Assembly: GCA_046051225.1 (NCBI GenBank)
Contig: JBJOOR010000001.1
Coordinates: 310,001 to 374,000 of the forward strand
DNA from: CAIODY01 sp046051225
GTDB taxonomy: Bacteria; Bacteroidota; Bacteroidia; Chitinophagales; CAIODY01
Direction of reading: 5' to 3'
DNA: 64,000 nucleotides
In this document: positions 8,942 through 16,437 of the stretch, piece by piece
Position numbering within the stretch: the first letter of the stretch is position 1
Layout of the letters: each line of letters opens with the position of its first letter
The notes under the pieces: generated by a model
The model's database searches: none
What the model was told of the DNA's origin: nothing
The model's input: only the letters and a program-made list of their open reading frames with translations
Position numbers and translations under genes: made by a program

Positions 8942-10357
8942 TTACTTGCCTTTACCTTGAAAAATAATAAGAACAGTATAAATCATTATTTTAAAATCTA
9001 AGGCAAGCGACATATTTTCAATATATAATAAATCAAACTTCATCCGTTCTATCATTTCATCTACAGTACTGGCATAGCCAAATTTAACCATACCCCAACT
9101 GGTAAGCCCTGGTTGAACTTTCTGCAAATGTTTATAAGCAGGCGCAGTATCTACTATTTTATTTATATAATGTTTCCTTTCGGGTCGAGGACCAACTAAG
9201 CTCATATCACCTTTTAAAATATTAATAAATTGTGGTAATTCATCTATGCGCCACTTACGCATTATTTTGCCCCAAGGCGTAATGCGGCTATCGTTTTCAC
9301 TAGATAGCGCTGGACCATTTTGTTCGGCATTGATGTACATGCTTCTAAATTTATAAATAAAAAATGGTTTATTGTTTTTGCCTATTCTTTCTTGCAAATA
9401 AAATATACTACCCGATGATGAAAGTTTAACCTTTGTGGCACTAAATAGTAAGATGGGCAGTGTAATGATTAAGGCACAGATAGATGCTATAATATCTAAC
9501 ATACGTTTTATTTGGCGTTGCCAATTAGGCATCAACTCGGGATGAATGCCTATCAACACTGCGCCCAATACATGATTCATTTTTACGCTGCCACTTAATA
9601 TATCATACATATCAGGTATAATGCTGATGTTTACTGGTAAATCAGCCAAGGCATTAATGTAAGTATTTAGTTTTTCGTGCTCACTGGTTTCTACGGCTAT
9701 AATTACTTCTTCAATTTTATGTTGATTAATAATATCAGTAAGCTGATTAAGTGTGCCCAAATTTGTAAGATATTTGCTTAATCCATTGCTGCCATTTGTA
9801 TCTGTATAAATAAACCCTTTAAAAATATAACCAAGGCTTCGTTTACGATTATCAATTTCTTTATAAATATCAATGGCAATTTTGTTGCCTCCTAATATCA
9901 AAGTATTGTAACCAATTTTTCTGTTTACTAATTGACGTTTGGCATACAACAATAAAATGTATCTGAAAATAAATGTGATAATAAAACTAAATGCCCACAG
10001 CATAATAAAAGATTGGTAGTAGCCTTGTACATCTTTAACTTTATCATCTAACAATATAATAAAAAATAAAAAAATACTACCAATGGTGCTAATGATAAAC
10101 GTTTTAGCTATTTCGGATAATCTACTTTTACGATATACATCTGTATACGAGCCAGCCACAAAGTAAAGAAACAGCCATAATAAAGGAACAAACAGCAAAC
10201 CATAAAACAATTGCTTATCGTGTAGATATTGAAGGCTAAAAGGTGGTATTAGTTTATCTACATAAGCCTTTCGAAACACAAAAAATAGCAACCAACTGAT
10301 TATGGCTGCTGCATAATCAATAAAAAGGTAATAGTATTTGCTATACTTAGGTGTCAA
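8942..10357 (-). CDS. Undecaprenyl-phosphate sugar phosphotransferase (WcaJ-like)
   Basis: A 471-residue polyprenyl glycosylphosphotransferase that starts a surface polysaccharide repeat unit by placing a sugar-1-phosphate on undecaprenyl phosphate. It has four or five N-terminal membrane segments (about residues 7-150), a CoA-binding-like Rossmann region (YNTLILGGNKIAIDIYKEI), one further membrane helix, and the C-terminal Bac_transf domain. Signature motifs include YKFRSMYINAEQNGP and DELPQFINILKGDMSLVGPRPE, which holds the catalytic Asp-Glu region. It precedes a lipoprotein by 9 bp on the same strand; glycosyltransferases are at 16.4-18.4 kb. Confidence 0.9.
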   Translation of the reverse strand: MTPKYSKYYYLFIDYAAAIISWLLFFVFRKAYVDKLIPPFSLQYLHDKQLFYGLLFVPLLWLFLYFVAGSYTDVYRKSRLSEIAKTFIISTIGSIFLFFIILLDDKVKDVQGYYQSFIMLWAFSFIITFIFRYILLLYAKRQLVNRKIGYNTLILGGNKIAIDIYKEIDNRKRSLGYIFKGFIYTDTNGSNGLSKYLTNLGTLNQLTDIINQHKIEEVIIAVETSEHEKLNTYINALADLPVNISIIPDMYDILSGSVKMNHVLGAVLIGIHPELMPNWQRQIKRMLDIIASICALIITLPILLFSATKVKLSSSGSIFYLQERIGKNNKPFFIYKFRSMYINAEQNGPALSSENDSRITPWGKIMRKWRIDELPQFINILKGDMSLVGPRPERKHYINKIVDTAPAYKHLQKVQPGLTSWGMVKFGYASTVDEMIERMKFDLLYIENMSLALDFKIMIYTVLIIFQGKGK

Positions 10358-10366
10358 TACGGTGGT

Positions 10367-11242
10367 TTATTTTTGACTAATTATTTTAATATTATCAATA
10401 AATACGTTTTGGGTAGATACAATATCGCCTTTCGTACTACCAGCCGTAATCAACACTTGAAACTTACTGCCCGTTTCCGATCGGTTTATTTCATTAGTAA
10501 TATTCAAATAGGCTTTATTCCAATAGGTTTTAGGCAATAATGTTAAATGCCAATACTCAAAAACACCCGATGGCGAAGTAACTAATAAGCCCACAGTAAA
10601 TTGTATATCGCATTTATAATCTAGTTCAATATATACCGTGTTGCCCGATGTAGGTATGGCTAAAGGAGTGTTAGATATGGCTTGCATAGTATCATGTAAG
10701 GCATCCAGTGTAATCTTGCCCACAAAACTATTCAAATAACTTTCGGTAATAACTGTGTTATCATTGTTTCTGATAATAGTGGTATCGCCACTCCGCTTAT
10801 TAAAGCTACTACCTACTTCAAAGCCTTCTTTATAAATAAAGTTTAAAGCTGTATTATACTTAGTGGTGGGCTTAATAGTATAGGTTTTACCCTTTTCAAA
10901 ACTAATAGTATCAATATACGATGAATAAAAAGGATAAGCCGTACGTTTTATTACACTTGCATCCTTCATGATTCCAGGCGCTAATATTACCTGTGTTTTC
11001 CCTTCAGCAATTATAGGAATTTTACATGGCAATTCATAAGCCCCTAATGATTGTTCGTTTACATATACCCACACATCGGTAATCTTACTTGAGTTTGCAC
11101 CCTCGGTAGATGAATTAGTAGTAATTGTAAATGGTTGTATATCTAAATAAATAGGGGTAGGCGAATCTTTATGACAGGCTATGAACAAACTACCCATACT
11201 AATCAATAAAATATAAATGCCTTTGTTGTAAATAAATTTCAA
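10367..11242 (-). CDS. Hypothetical lipoprotein
   Basis: A 291-residue protein with a lipoprotein signal: basic start, hydrophobic core, then SLFIAC with Cys23, followed by a short HKDSPTP linker. The mature part is rich in beta-strand-like segments (ITKVWVYVNEQSLGAYELP-type and a late YIELDYKCDIQFTVGLL). The latter resembles a jelly-roll domain, but I cannot name a family. It lies just upstream (9 bp) of the glycosylphosphotransferase on one strand, so a cell-surface role linked to polysaccharide is possible but unproven. Confidence 0.75.
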   Translation of the reverse strand: MKFIYNKGIYILLISMGSLFIACHKDSPTPIYLDIQPFTITTNSSTEGANSSKITDVWVYVNEQSLGAYELPCKIPIIAEGKTQVILAPGIMKDASVIKRTAYPFYSSYIDTISFEKGKTYTIKPTTKYNTALNFIYKEGFEVGSSFNKRSGDTTIIRNNDNTVITESYLNSFVGKITLDALHDTMQAISNTPLAIPTSGNTVYIELDYKCDIQFTVGLLVTSPSGVFEYWHLTLLPKTYWNKAYLNITNEINRSETGSKFQVLITAGSTKGDIVSTQNVFIDNIKIISQK

Positions 11243-11284
11243 TGGTAAAAATTAAGAAGTTAAAAGTGTAAATACAACGCTAAA

Positions 11285-12256
11285 TTAAGCTGTATTATTT
11301 TGTTTAATCTTATTTAATATTTCATGTCCAATTAGCATAGCATTATAGCCATCTGCAAAAGGTACACGAGTTTCGGTATCGTTAATAATAGCATCTCTAA
11401 AATATTCTAATTCCATTTTAATGGCATTATTTTCATCTACTTTAGGTGCTTCAAAATGGATAAATTTTTTCTTATCATTTCCCAATTCAACTGGTATTGC
11501 CCAATCATCATCTTCGGCAGTAGAACTTAATCTACACACTTCCGTTTTCTTTTCTAAAAAATCTATTCCTATGTATGCATCACGTTGAAACAATCGCATC
11601 TTTCTCATTTTTTTTAATGAGATGCGGCTTGCTGTAATGTTAGCCACACAACCATTATCAAATTCTAATCTTGCATTTGCAATATCTGGTGTATCGCTAA
11701 CAATAGCTACACCACTTGCACTTATTTTTTTTACAGATGATTTTACAATTGATAAAATAATATCAATATCGTGTATCATTAAATCCAACACCACAGCCAC
11801 ATCAGCCCCACGTGGATTAAATTGTGCTAAGCGATGGCATTCAATAAACATGGGGTTTAATTCTCTATCCTGAATAGATAAAAATGCAGGATTAAATCTT
11901 TCAACATGACCTACTTGTCCTTTTACACCAGCTTCTTGAATAAGCGTAATTAAATGTTTTGCCTCTTCCAAAGTATTGGTTAATGGCTTTTCTACAAACA
12001 CATGTTTTTTCTTTTTCAAACATGCTACTGCATTTTCATAATGCGTAGTGGTAGTGCTTGGAATATCCATAGCATCTACCGAATCAATTAATTTTTCAAC
12101 CGAATCAAATCGTTTAACACCCATGGCTTCAGCCTTTGCGGCATTTTCATCAAATGGGTCATAAAACCCAACTACTTCAATGCCGTCAATTAATAATAAT
12201 TGTTGCAAATGAATTCTACCTAAATGCCCTGCACCCAATACGCCAAATTTTATCAT
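11285..12256 (-). CDS. Gfo/Idh/MocA family NAD(P)-dependent oxidoreductase
   Basis: A 323-residue oxidoreductase with an N-terminal Rossmann fold (KFGVLGAGHLGRIHLQQL), the conserved EKP motif (HVFVEKPLTNTLEEA), and the family catalytic-region GQVGHVERFNPAF with an MIHDIDIILSIV helix. Members act on sugars, often UDP-sugars for surface glycans; the substrate here is unknown. The start is placed at the ATG at 12256. A longer frame opens at 12307 but crosses the end of the adjoining GxxExxY cassette (12270-12739), which suggests the cassette landed just upstream of the true start. Confidence 0.88.
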   Translation of the reverse strand: MIKFGVLGAGHLGRIHLQQLLLIDGIEVVGFYDPFDENAAKAEAMGVKRFDSVEKLIDSVDAMDIPSTTTTHYENAVACLKKKKHVFVEKPLTNTLEEAKHLITLIQEAGVKGQVGHVERFNPAFLSIQDRELNPMFIECHRLAQFNPRGADVAVVLDLMIHDIDIILSIVKSSVKKISASGVAIVSDTPDIANARLEFDNGCVANITASRISLKKMRKMRLFQRDAYIGIDFLEKKTEVCRLSSTAEDDDWAIPVELGNDKKKFIHFEAPKVDENNAIKMELEYFRDAIINDTETRVPFADGYNAMLIGHEILNKIKQNNTA

Positions 12257-12269
12257 TGCTAATTTTTTT

Positions 12270-12739
12270 ACAACATAGAGACATAAGAAATCATAGTAGT
12301 TCGTCAAAATGTTTATTTACAAAAGTTTTTTGTCCGTTTTTAAAAATATTTGAACTATTAAAATTGATTAAAATTCCCTTAGGGGCTTTTAGCAATTTCA
12401 TATAAGTTAATAATTGCGCCTCATGAATAGGCAACATAGATTCAACAGATTTAATTTCAATTACCAAACAATTCTCAATATAAAAATCACAACGTAAATC
12501 TGTTTCTGTTTGTAAACCTTTATAAAATACAGGAACCAATTTTTCAGACTCAAAATTTATTTCTCTTAATTTAAGTTCGTGCCATAAGCATTTATGGTAG
12601 ATGCTTTCAAGCAATCCTGGCCCTAATTCTCTGTTTACTTCAATAGCAGCACCAATAATTTTATAGGTTAAATCATCTAAATATTTTCTTGTAATCATTT
12701 AAATAAGCAATCTATTGTTTTCTACTGTTTCTATGTGGT
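12270..12739. mobile_element. Cassette with inverted-repeat ends carrying a GxxExxY gene
   Basis: The two ends are imperfect inverted repeats. The + strand at 12270-12290 (begins ACAACATAGAGACA) and the reverse complement of 12739-12719 (begins ACCACATAGAAACA) match at 17 of 21 positions by hand alignment. The only gene inside is the GxxExxY frame, whose stop directly abuts the left repeat. The element fills the gap between murA (ends 12756) and the MocA gene (starts 12256), all on the same strand. No transposase is present and no clear target duplication is visible. Calling it mobile is inference from structure. Confidence 0.5.
12291..12698 (-). CDS. GxxExxY protein, PD-(D/E)XK nuclease-like
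   Basis: A 135-residue protein with the family-naming motif GPGLLESIY at residues 26-34. A PD-(D/E)XK-like core reads D71-FYIENCLVI-E81-I-K83, so the three metal-binding residues of that fold are present. The family is common and multi-copy in Bacteroidota and other bacteria; its function is not established. The gene is enclosed by short inverted repeats (12270-12290 and 12719-12739) between murA and the MocA gene, in the same orientation as both, so it could be read from the murA transcript. It appears intact. Confidence 0.88.
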   Translation of the reverse strand: MITRKYLDDLTYKIIGAAIEVNRELGPGLLESIYHKCLWHELKLREINFESEKLVPVFYKGLQTETDLRCDFYIENCLVIEIKSVESMLPIHEAQLLTYMKLLKAPKGILINFNSSNIFKNGQKTFVNKHFDELL

Positions 12740-12755
12740 AATATTAAATACTATT

Positions 12756-14066
12756 TTAAATCCTTTTTATATCAGCTCCTAATGCAATTAATCGTTTATC
12801 AATAAACTGGTAGCCTCTATCAATTTGTTCAATATTATGAATTGTTGATTTGCCTTTGGCTGATAAAGCAGCTATCAGCAAAGCCACACCAGCTCTAATA
12901 TCGGGGCTTGTCATACTTATTCCTCTTAATTGATATTGGCGATTATTTCCAATTACGGTACAACGATGTGGATCACATAAAATAATTTGAGCACCCATTT
13001 CAATTAATTTATCAGTAAAAAATAAACGGCTTTCAAACATCTTTTGATGAATTAAAACCGAACCTTTTGAGAAGATAGAAGTAACCAAAACAATACTAAT
13101 TAAATCGGGTGTAAAGCCTGGCCATGGTGCATCATCAACCGTTAAGATAGAGCCATCAATAAAGGTTTGTATCTCGAATGGTTTGCTTCCTCTTACCAAT
13201 AAATTATCGCCATTTATTAATTCAAAATCAATTCCTAATCTTTTAAATACAGTAGGTATCAATCCTAAATATTCATAGCCAACACCTTTAATGGTAATAT
13301 CAGATTGTGTGGCAGCGGCTAATCCGATAAAGCTTCCAACTTCAATCATGTCAGGCAACATACGATGCTCTGTACCACCCAATTTTTCAACGCCTTCAAT
13401 GGTTAAAAGGTTGCTACCAATTCCTGAAATTTTTGCACCCATTCTGTTCAGCATTTTACAAAGCTGTTGTAAATAAGGTTCGCAGGCTGCATTAAAAATA
13501 GTAGTAGTGCCCTTTGCTAAACATGCCGCCATTACTATGTTTGCCGTTCCTGTTACCGATGCTTCATCCAACAACATATAGCAGCCTTTTAACTCTTGTG
13601 CATCAATACTAAAAAAACTATCAGCTGAATCGAAATTAAATTTTGCACCTAAATTCTGAAACCCAATAAAGTGTGTATCTAATCTTCTTCTTCCAATTTT
13701 ATCTCCGCCAGGTTTTGGCAAATATGCTTTTTTGTATCTGGCCAATAATGGACCTACAATCATTACCGAACCACGAAGAGCGCCGCCTTTTTTTCTAAAA
13801 TCTTCGCTTTGCATAAAATCCATATTCACTTCTTTGGCTTCAAATGAATAAGTATCATCAGCTATTTTGGTAACTATTACACCAAAATCTCTCATCAAAT
13901 CTATCAATGCCAATACATCTCGTATTTGCGGAATATTGCTGATAGTAACTTTTTCGGGTGTAAGCATTACTGCCGAAATAATTTGCAAAGCCTCGTTCTT
14001 TGCGCCTTGTGGCGTTATTTCGCCGCTTAATTTTTTACCGCCTATTACTTCAAATGCTGCTGACAT
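12756..14066 (-). CDS. murA: UDP-N-acetylglucosamine 1-carboxyvinyltransferase with Asp at the fosfomycin site
   Basis: A 436-residue enolpyruvyl transferase catalysing the first committed step of peptidoglycan synthesis. K23-N24 (GAKNEALQ) is the conserved substrate-binding pair, and the R in RGGALRGS-like FRKKGGALRGS and the late SPDIRAGVALLIAAL region are family-typical. The active-site loop reads PKPGGDKIGRRRLD: residue 122 is Asp (codon at 13703-13701), where E. coli MurA has Cys115, the residue alkylated by fosfomycin. Asp at this site is known in naturally fosfomycin-resistant MurA of Mycobacterium, Chlamydia and Borrelia. The rest of the protein looks intact and functional. Confidence 0.95.
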   Translation of the reverse strand: MSAAFEVIGGKKLSGEITPQGAKNEALQIISAVMLTPEKVTISNIPQIRDVLALIDLMRDFGVIVTKIADDTYSFEAKEVNMDFMQSEDFRKKGGALRGSVMIVGPLLARYKKAYLPKPGGDKIGRRRLDTHFIGFQNLGAKFNFDSADSFFSIDAQELKGCYMLLDEASVTGTANIVMAACLAKGTTTIFNAACEPYLQQLCKMLNRMGAKISGIGSNLLTIEGVEKLGGTEHRMLPDMIEVGSFIGLAAATQSDITIKGVGYEYLGLIPTVFKRLGIDFELINGDNLLVRGSKPFEIQTFIDGSILTVDDAPWPGFTPDLISIVLVTSIFSKGSVLIHQKMFESRLFFTDKLIEMGAQIILCDPHRCTVIGNNRQYQLRGISMTSPDIRAGVALLIAALSAKGKSTIHNIEQIDRGYQFIDKRLIALGADIKRI

Positions 14067-14184
14067 GTGGTTTATGAATTTAGATGTTGCTAAAATAAAT
14101 TAATTGTAATTGGTTAATGGCTATTCTACATTTCAGTTATCAGATGAAGCCATGTTTATTGTTTCTTTTTTTGGGTATTAAATA

Positions 14185-15240
14185 GTGACAATACATAATT
14201 ACATTTGCAATGTGCAAATAAACATTACAGATACACTTAATCTTGTTTCAAAACTTTCAGTTCGTAGAATAGTTAATGCTTTTAAAGTATTGAGCAGTTT
14301 TTACTTTTCAAAATATTCAGGCAAAGCTGTGCAATGGGGAATGCCGATTACGATTTCGTTTGAACCAACCACCAGTTGCAATTTGCGATGCCCCGAATGT
14401 CCGAGCGGCTTACGAGCATTCACCCGACCAACAGGCATGTTGCAAAAAGATTTTTTCAAAACAACGATTGATGATTTGCACAAGGAATTATTATACTTGA
14501 TTTTTTATTTTCAAGGCGAACCCTATTTGAATCCCGATTTTTTAGAAATGGTAAAATATGTCAGCGATAAAAAAATCTACACCGCCACATCTACCAATGC
14601 ACATTATTTAACGGATGAAAACGCCAAACGCACTGTTGAAAGCGGTTTAGATAGATTAATCATTTCATTGGATGGTACAACGCAAGATGTGTACGAGCAA
14701 TATCGTGTGGGTGGAAATTTGGAAAAAGTTTTAGCTGGCGCAAAAAATATTGTGAAATGGAAGAAGGAATTGAAGAGCAAAACACCTTATATCTTCTTTC
14801 AATTTTTAGTTGTAAAACCCAACGAACATCAAATTGAAGAAGTGAAAAAATTAGCTGCCGAAATTGGCGTTGATGATGTGAAATTTAAAACAGCGCAGAT
14901 TTATGATTTTGAAAATGGCAATCCTTTAATTCCAACTATCGATAAATATTCGCGTTATGCTTTGCAAAATGATGGTACTTATAAAATTAAAAATAAATTA
15001 GCCAATCATTGCTGGAAACTGCAACACAGCTGCGTTATCAGTTGGGATGGATTGGTGGTGCCTTGTTGTTTTGATAAAGATGCCACCCATCATTTGGGGG
15101 ATTTAAAAAACAAAAGTTTTAAAGAAATTTGGCACAACGAAGCGTATAAAAATTTCAGAAAGCAAATTTCCATTTCCCGAAAAAATATCGACATCTGTTC
15201 CAATTGCAGCGATGGAACGAAAGTTTGGGGCGATGATTGA
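14185..15240 (+). CDS. Radical SAM/SPASM domain protein
   Basis: About 350 residues. The radical SAM cluster motif CNLRCPEC follows SFEPTTS, and a C-terminal SPASM-type domain has Cys in HCWKLQHSCVISWDGLVVPCCFD and in DICSNCSDG. Family members modify peptides or other substrates; close relatives in Bacteroidota usually sit in cell-surface glycan neighbourhoods, as here. The N-terminus is uncertain: the frame opens at a GTG (14185), with another GTG at 14212. A -7-like TACATTTG at 14200-14207 would favour the later one. The last 141 bp (15100-15240) are duplicated at 15556-15696. Confidence 0.85.
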   Translation: MTIHNYICNVQINITDTLNLVSKLSVRRIVNAFKVLSSFYFSKYSGKAVQWGMPITISFEPTTSCNLRCPECPSGLRAFTRPTGMLQKDFFKTTIDDLHKELLYLIFYFQGEPYLNPDFLEMVKYVSDKKIYTATSTNAHYLTDENAKRTVESGLDRLIISLDGTTQDVYEQYRVGGNLEKVLAGAKNIVKWKKELKSKTPYIFFQFLVVKPNEHQIEEVKKLAAEIGVDDVKFKTAQIYDFENGNPLIPTIDKYSRYALQNDGTYKIKNKLANHCWKLQHSCVISWDGLVVPCCFDKDATHHLGDLKNKSFKEIWHNEAYKNFRKQISISRKNIDICSNCSDGTKVWGDD

Positions 15241-15327
15241 AAATAGTATTTGGTTTTTAGTTTTCAAAAAAAGATTTAATTTTATAAAAAAAAGTGTATG
15301 CAAATTCAACAAGGAGGCTTATCAAAT

Positions 15328-15522
15328 ATGCAAATGGAATTGGTGAAAATGTTTAATTACAATTTGCCCGAAACTGAACTACAAGAAATAAAACAATTGT
15401 TGGTTCAGTATTTTGCTAAAAAAGTTTCAGACGATATGGATGCTGAATGGCAACGCCAAAATTGGACAGATGAAACCATGAATGTCTTTTTGAACGAACA
15501 TTTACGAACAAAATATGAATAA
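15328..15522 (+). CDS. Antitoxin of a PIN-family toxin-antitoxin pair, now orphaned
   Basis: A 64-residue acidic protein (MQMELVKMFNYNLPETELQE...HLRTKYE). Its size, the LPETELQEIKQLLVQYFAKK helix and the HLRTKYE tail fit antitoxins encoded just before PIN-family toxins in Bacteroidota. I choose the ATG at 15328 because a canonical AAGGAGG sits at 15311-15317, 10 bp before it, which is unusual in this window. The frame also opens at 15298 (74 aa). Its stop overlaps the toxin start by 8 bp (15515-15522), the usual toxin-antitoxin coupling, but the toxin is cut off after 15 codons. Confidence 0.7.
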   Translation: MQMELVKMFNYNLPETELQEIKQLLVQYFAKKVSDDMDAEWQRQNWTDETMNVFLNEHLRTKYE

Positions 15523-15562
15523 GCCAAAAGTGGTTATAGATACTAATGTGTTGCTGATTTGA
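15515..15562 (+). pseudogene. Truncated PIN-family toxin (first 15 codons only)
   Basis: The ATG at 15515 reads MNKPKVVIDTNVLLI and then TGA at 15560. The IDTNVLL strand with its Asp is the start of a PIN nuclease domain, normally about 130-140 residues. The frame is lost exactly where similarity to the radical SAM gene tail begins (GATTT at 15556). The remaining acidic catalytic residues are absent, so no active toxin can be made. The break shares the 5-bp word GATTT with the radical SAM sequence, suggesting a microhomology-type join. Confidence 0.72.
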
Positions 15563-15696
15563 AAAACAAAAGTTTTAAAGAAATTTGGCACAACGAAGCA
15601 TATAAAAATTTCAGAAAACAAATTTCCATTTCCCGAAAAAATATCGACATCTGTTCCAATTGCAGCGATGGAACAAAGGTTTGGGGCGATGATTAA
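15556..15696 (+). pseudogene. Second copy of the radical SAM gene 3' end (47 codons)
   Basis: This segment aligns without gaps to 15100-15240, with six differences in 141 bp (about 96% identity). Read in the radical SAM frame, all six differences are silent: TTA/TTG, GCG/GCA, AAG/AAA, ACG/ACA, AAA/AAG and stop TGA/TAA. That pattern means the two copies diverged while both encoded protein, so this is the tail of a once complete paralogue or allele rather than a fresh local duplication. It has no start or promoter of its own and begins inside the broken toxin gene. Confidence 0.85.
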
Positions 15697-15726
15697 ACAT
15701 TTCATCAAAAACAAAATCGAACAGCG

Positions 15727-16437
15727 ATGAAAAAATATTTACTGATTTCTCTCTTGATTATTTCAAATATTGCTTTATCAAAAAGCTATTCAAATGATTC
15801 TGTTTATTACAAACATTCATTTACTATCAAACCAATTCCTTTAATTGTAATGGAATTAAGAGCAACTTATTGTTATCGGATAGACCCTAAGAATGCAATT
15901 GAATTAAACTTTGCTGTTCCAGTTTCTTACATGGATAAATATTCAAAACAACAAATACCACTATCATTTCAGTGGAATGATGGTTGGGTTGAGCCATTTA
16001 CTTTACCTACAACTATTGGAGTTAAATATTGCATGATTAAGAACAATAAGAATGGCTATTCACAATTCGGTTTTGGATTTAACTATAAACAAATCAAAAA
16101 TGCAATAATGAGTTTTGGTGGCGGTGATGCTGGGGGTTTTGATATTTTATATTCTCAAAAAAGAAAAGAGTTTATTTCTGATTATACTTACAATATTGAG
16201 AAAAGATTTTTCTCGAATTTATCCATTAAATTCTTTGTCGGTGGCGGATTAAGATTAGGCTATAACAACACCACAAAGGAAATCAATAGTTTTGGACGCT
16301 TAATAATACCAAGAGAAGGATACATTTATTTTGCAAACACCCATGATGCAATCCATAATGAAAATGGTTTTGCTATTTTACCTTCAATTTATCTCGGAGT
16401 AAATTTATCATTCAACTTTTGCAAAAGAAAAAAATGA
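15727..16437 (+). CDS. Hypothetical secreted, outer-membrane beta-barrel-like protein
   Basis: A 236-residue protein with a signal peptide (MKKYLLISLLIISNIALSKS). The mature part has alternating hydrophobic and aromatic strands and glycine-rich turns (YSQFGFGFNYKQI, FVGGGLRLGYNN), and it ends LGVNLSFNFCKRKK. This is barrel-like, although the last residue is Lys rather than Phe. I recognise no named family. The stop overlaps the next gene's start as ATGA (16434-16437), so it is translationally coupled to the GT2 gene. Confidence 0.7.
   Translation: MKKYLLISLLIISNIALSKSYSNDSVYYKHSFTIKPIPLIVMELRATYCYRIDPKNAIELNFAVPVSYMDKYSKQQIPLSFQWNDGWVEPFTLPTTIGVKYCMIKNNKNGYSQFGFGFNYKQIKNAIMSFGGGDAGGFDILYSQKRKEFISDYTYNIEKRFFSNLSIKFFVGGGLRLGYNNTTKEINSFGRLIIPREGYIYFANTHDAIHNENGFAILPSIYLGVNLSFNFCKRKK

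Noticed and set aside
12256..12307. N-terminal extension of the MocA oxidoreductase to 12307
   Set aside because: It would run through the end of the GxxExxY cassette and add residues before the Rossmann fold that the family lacks.
15103..15714. Two similar reverse-strand frames (15103-15312 and 15502-15714)
   Set aside because: Both are antisense readings of the duplicated radical SAM tail; their likeness is explained by that duplication.
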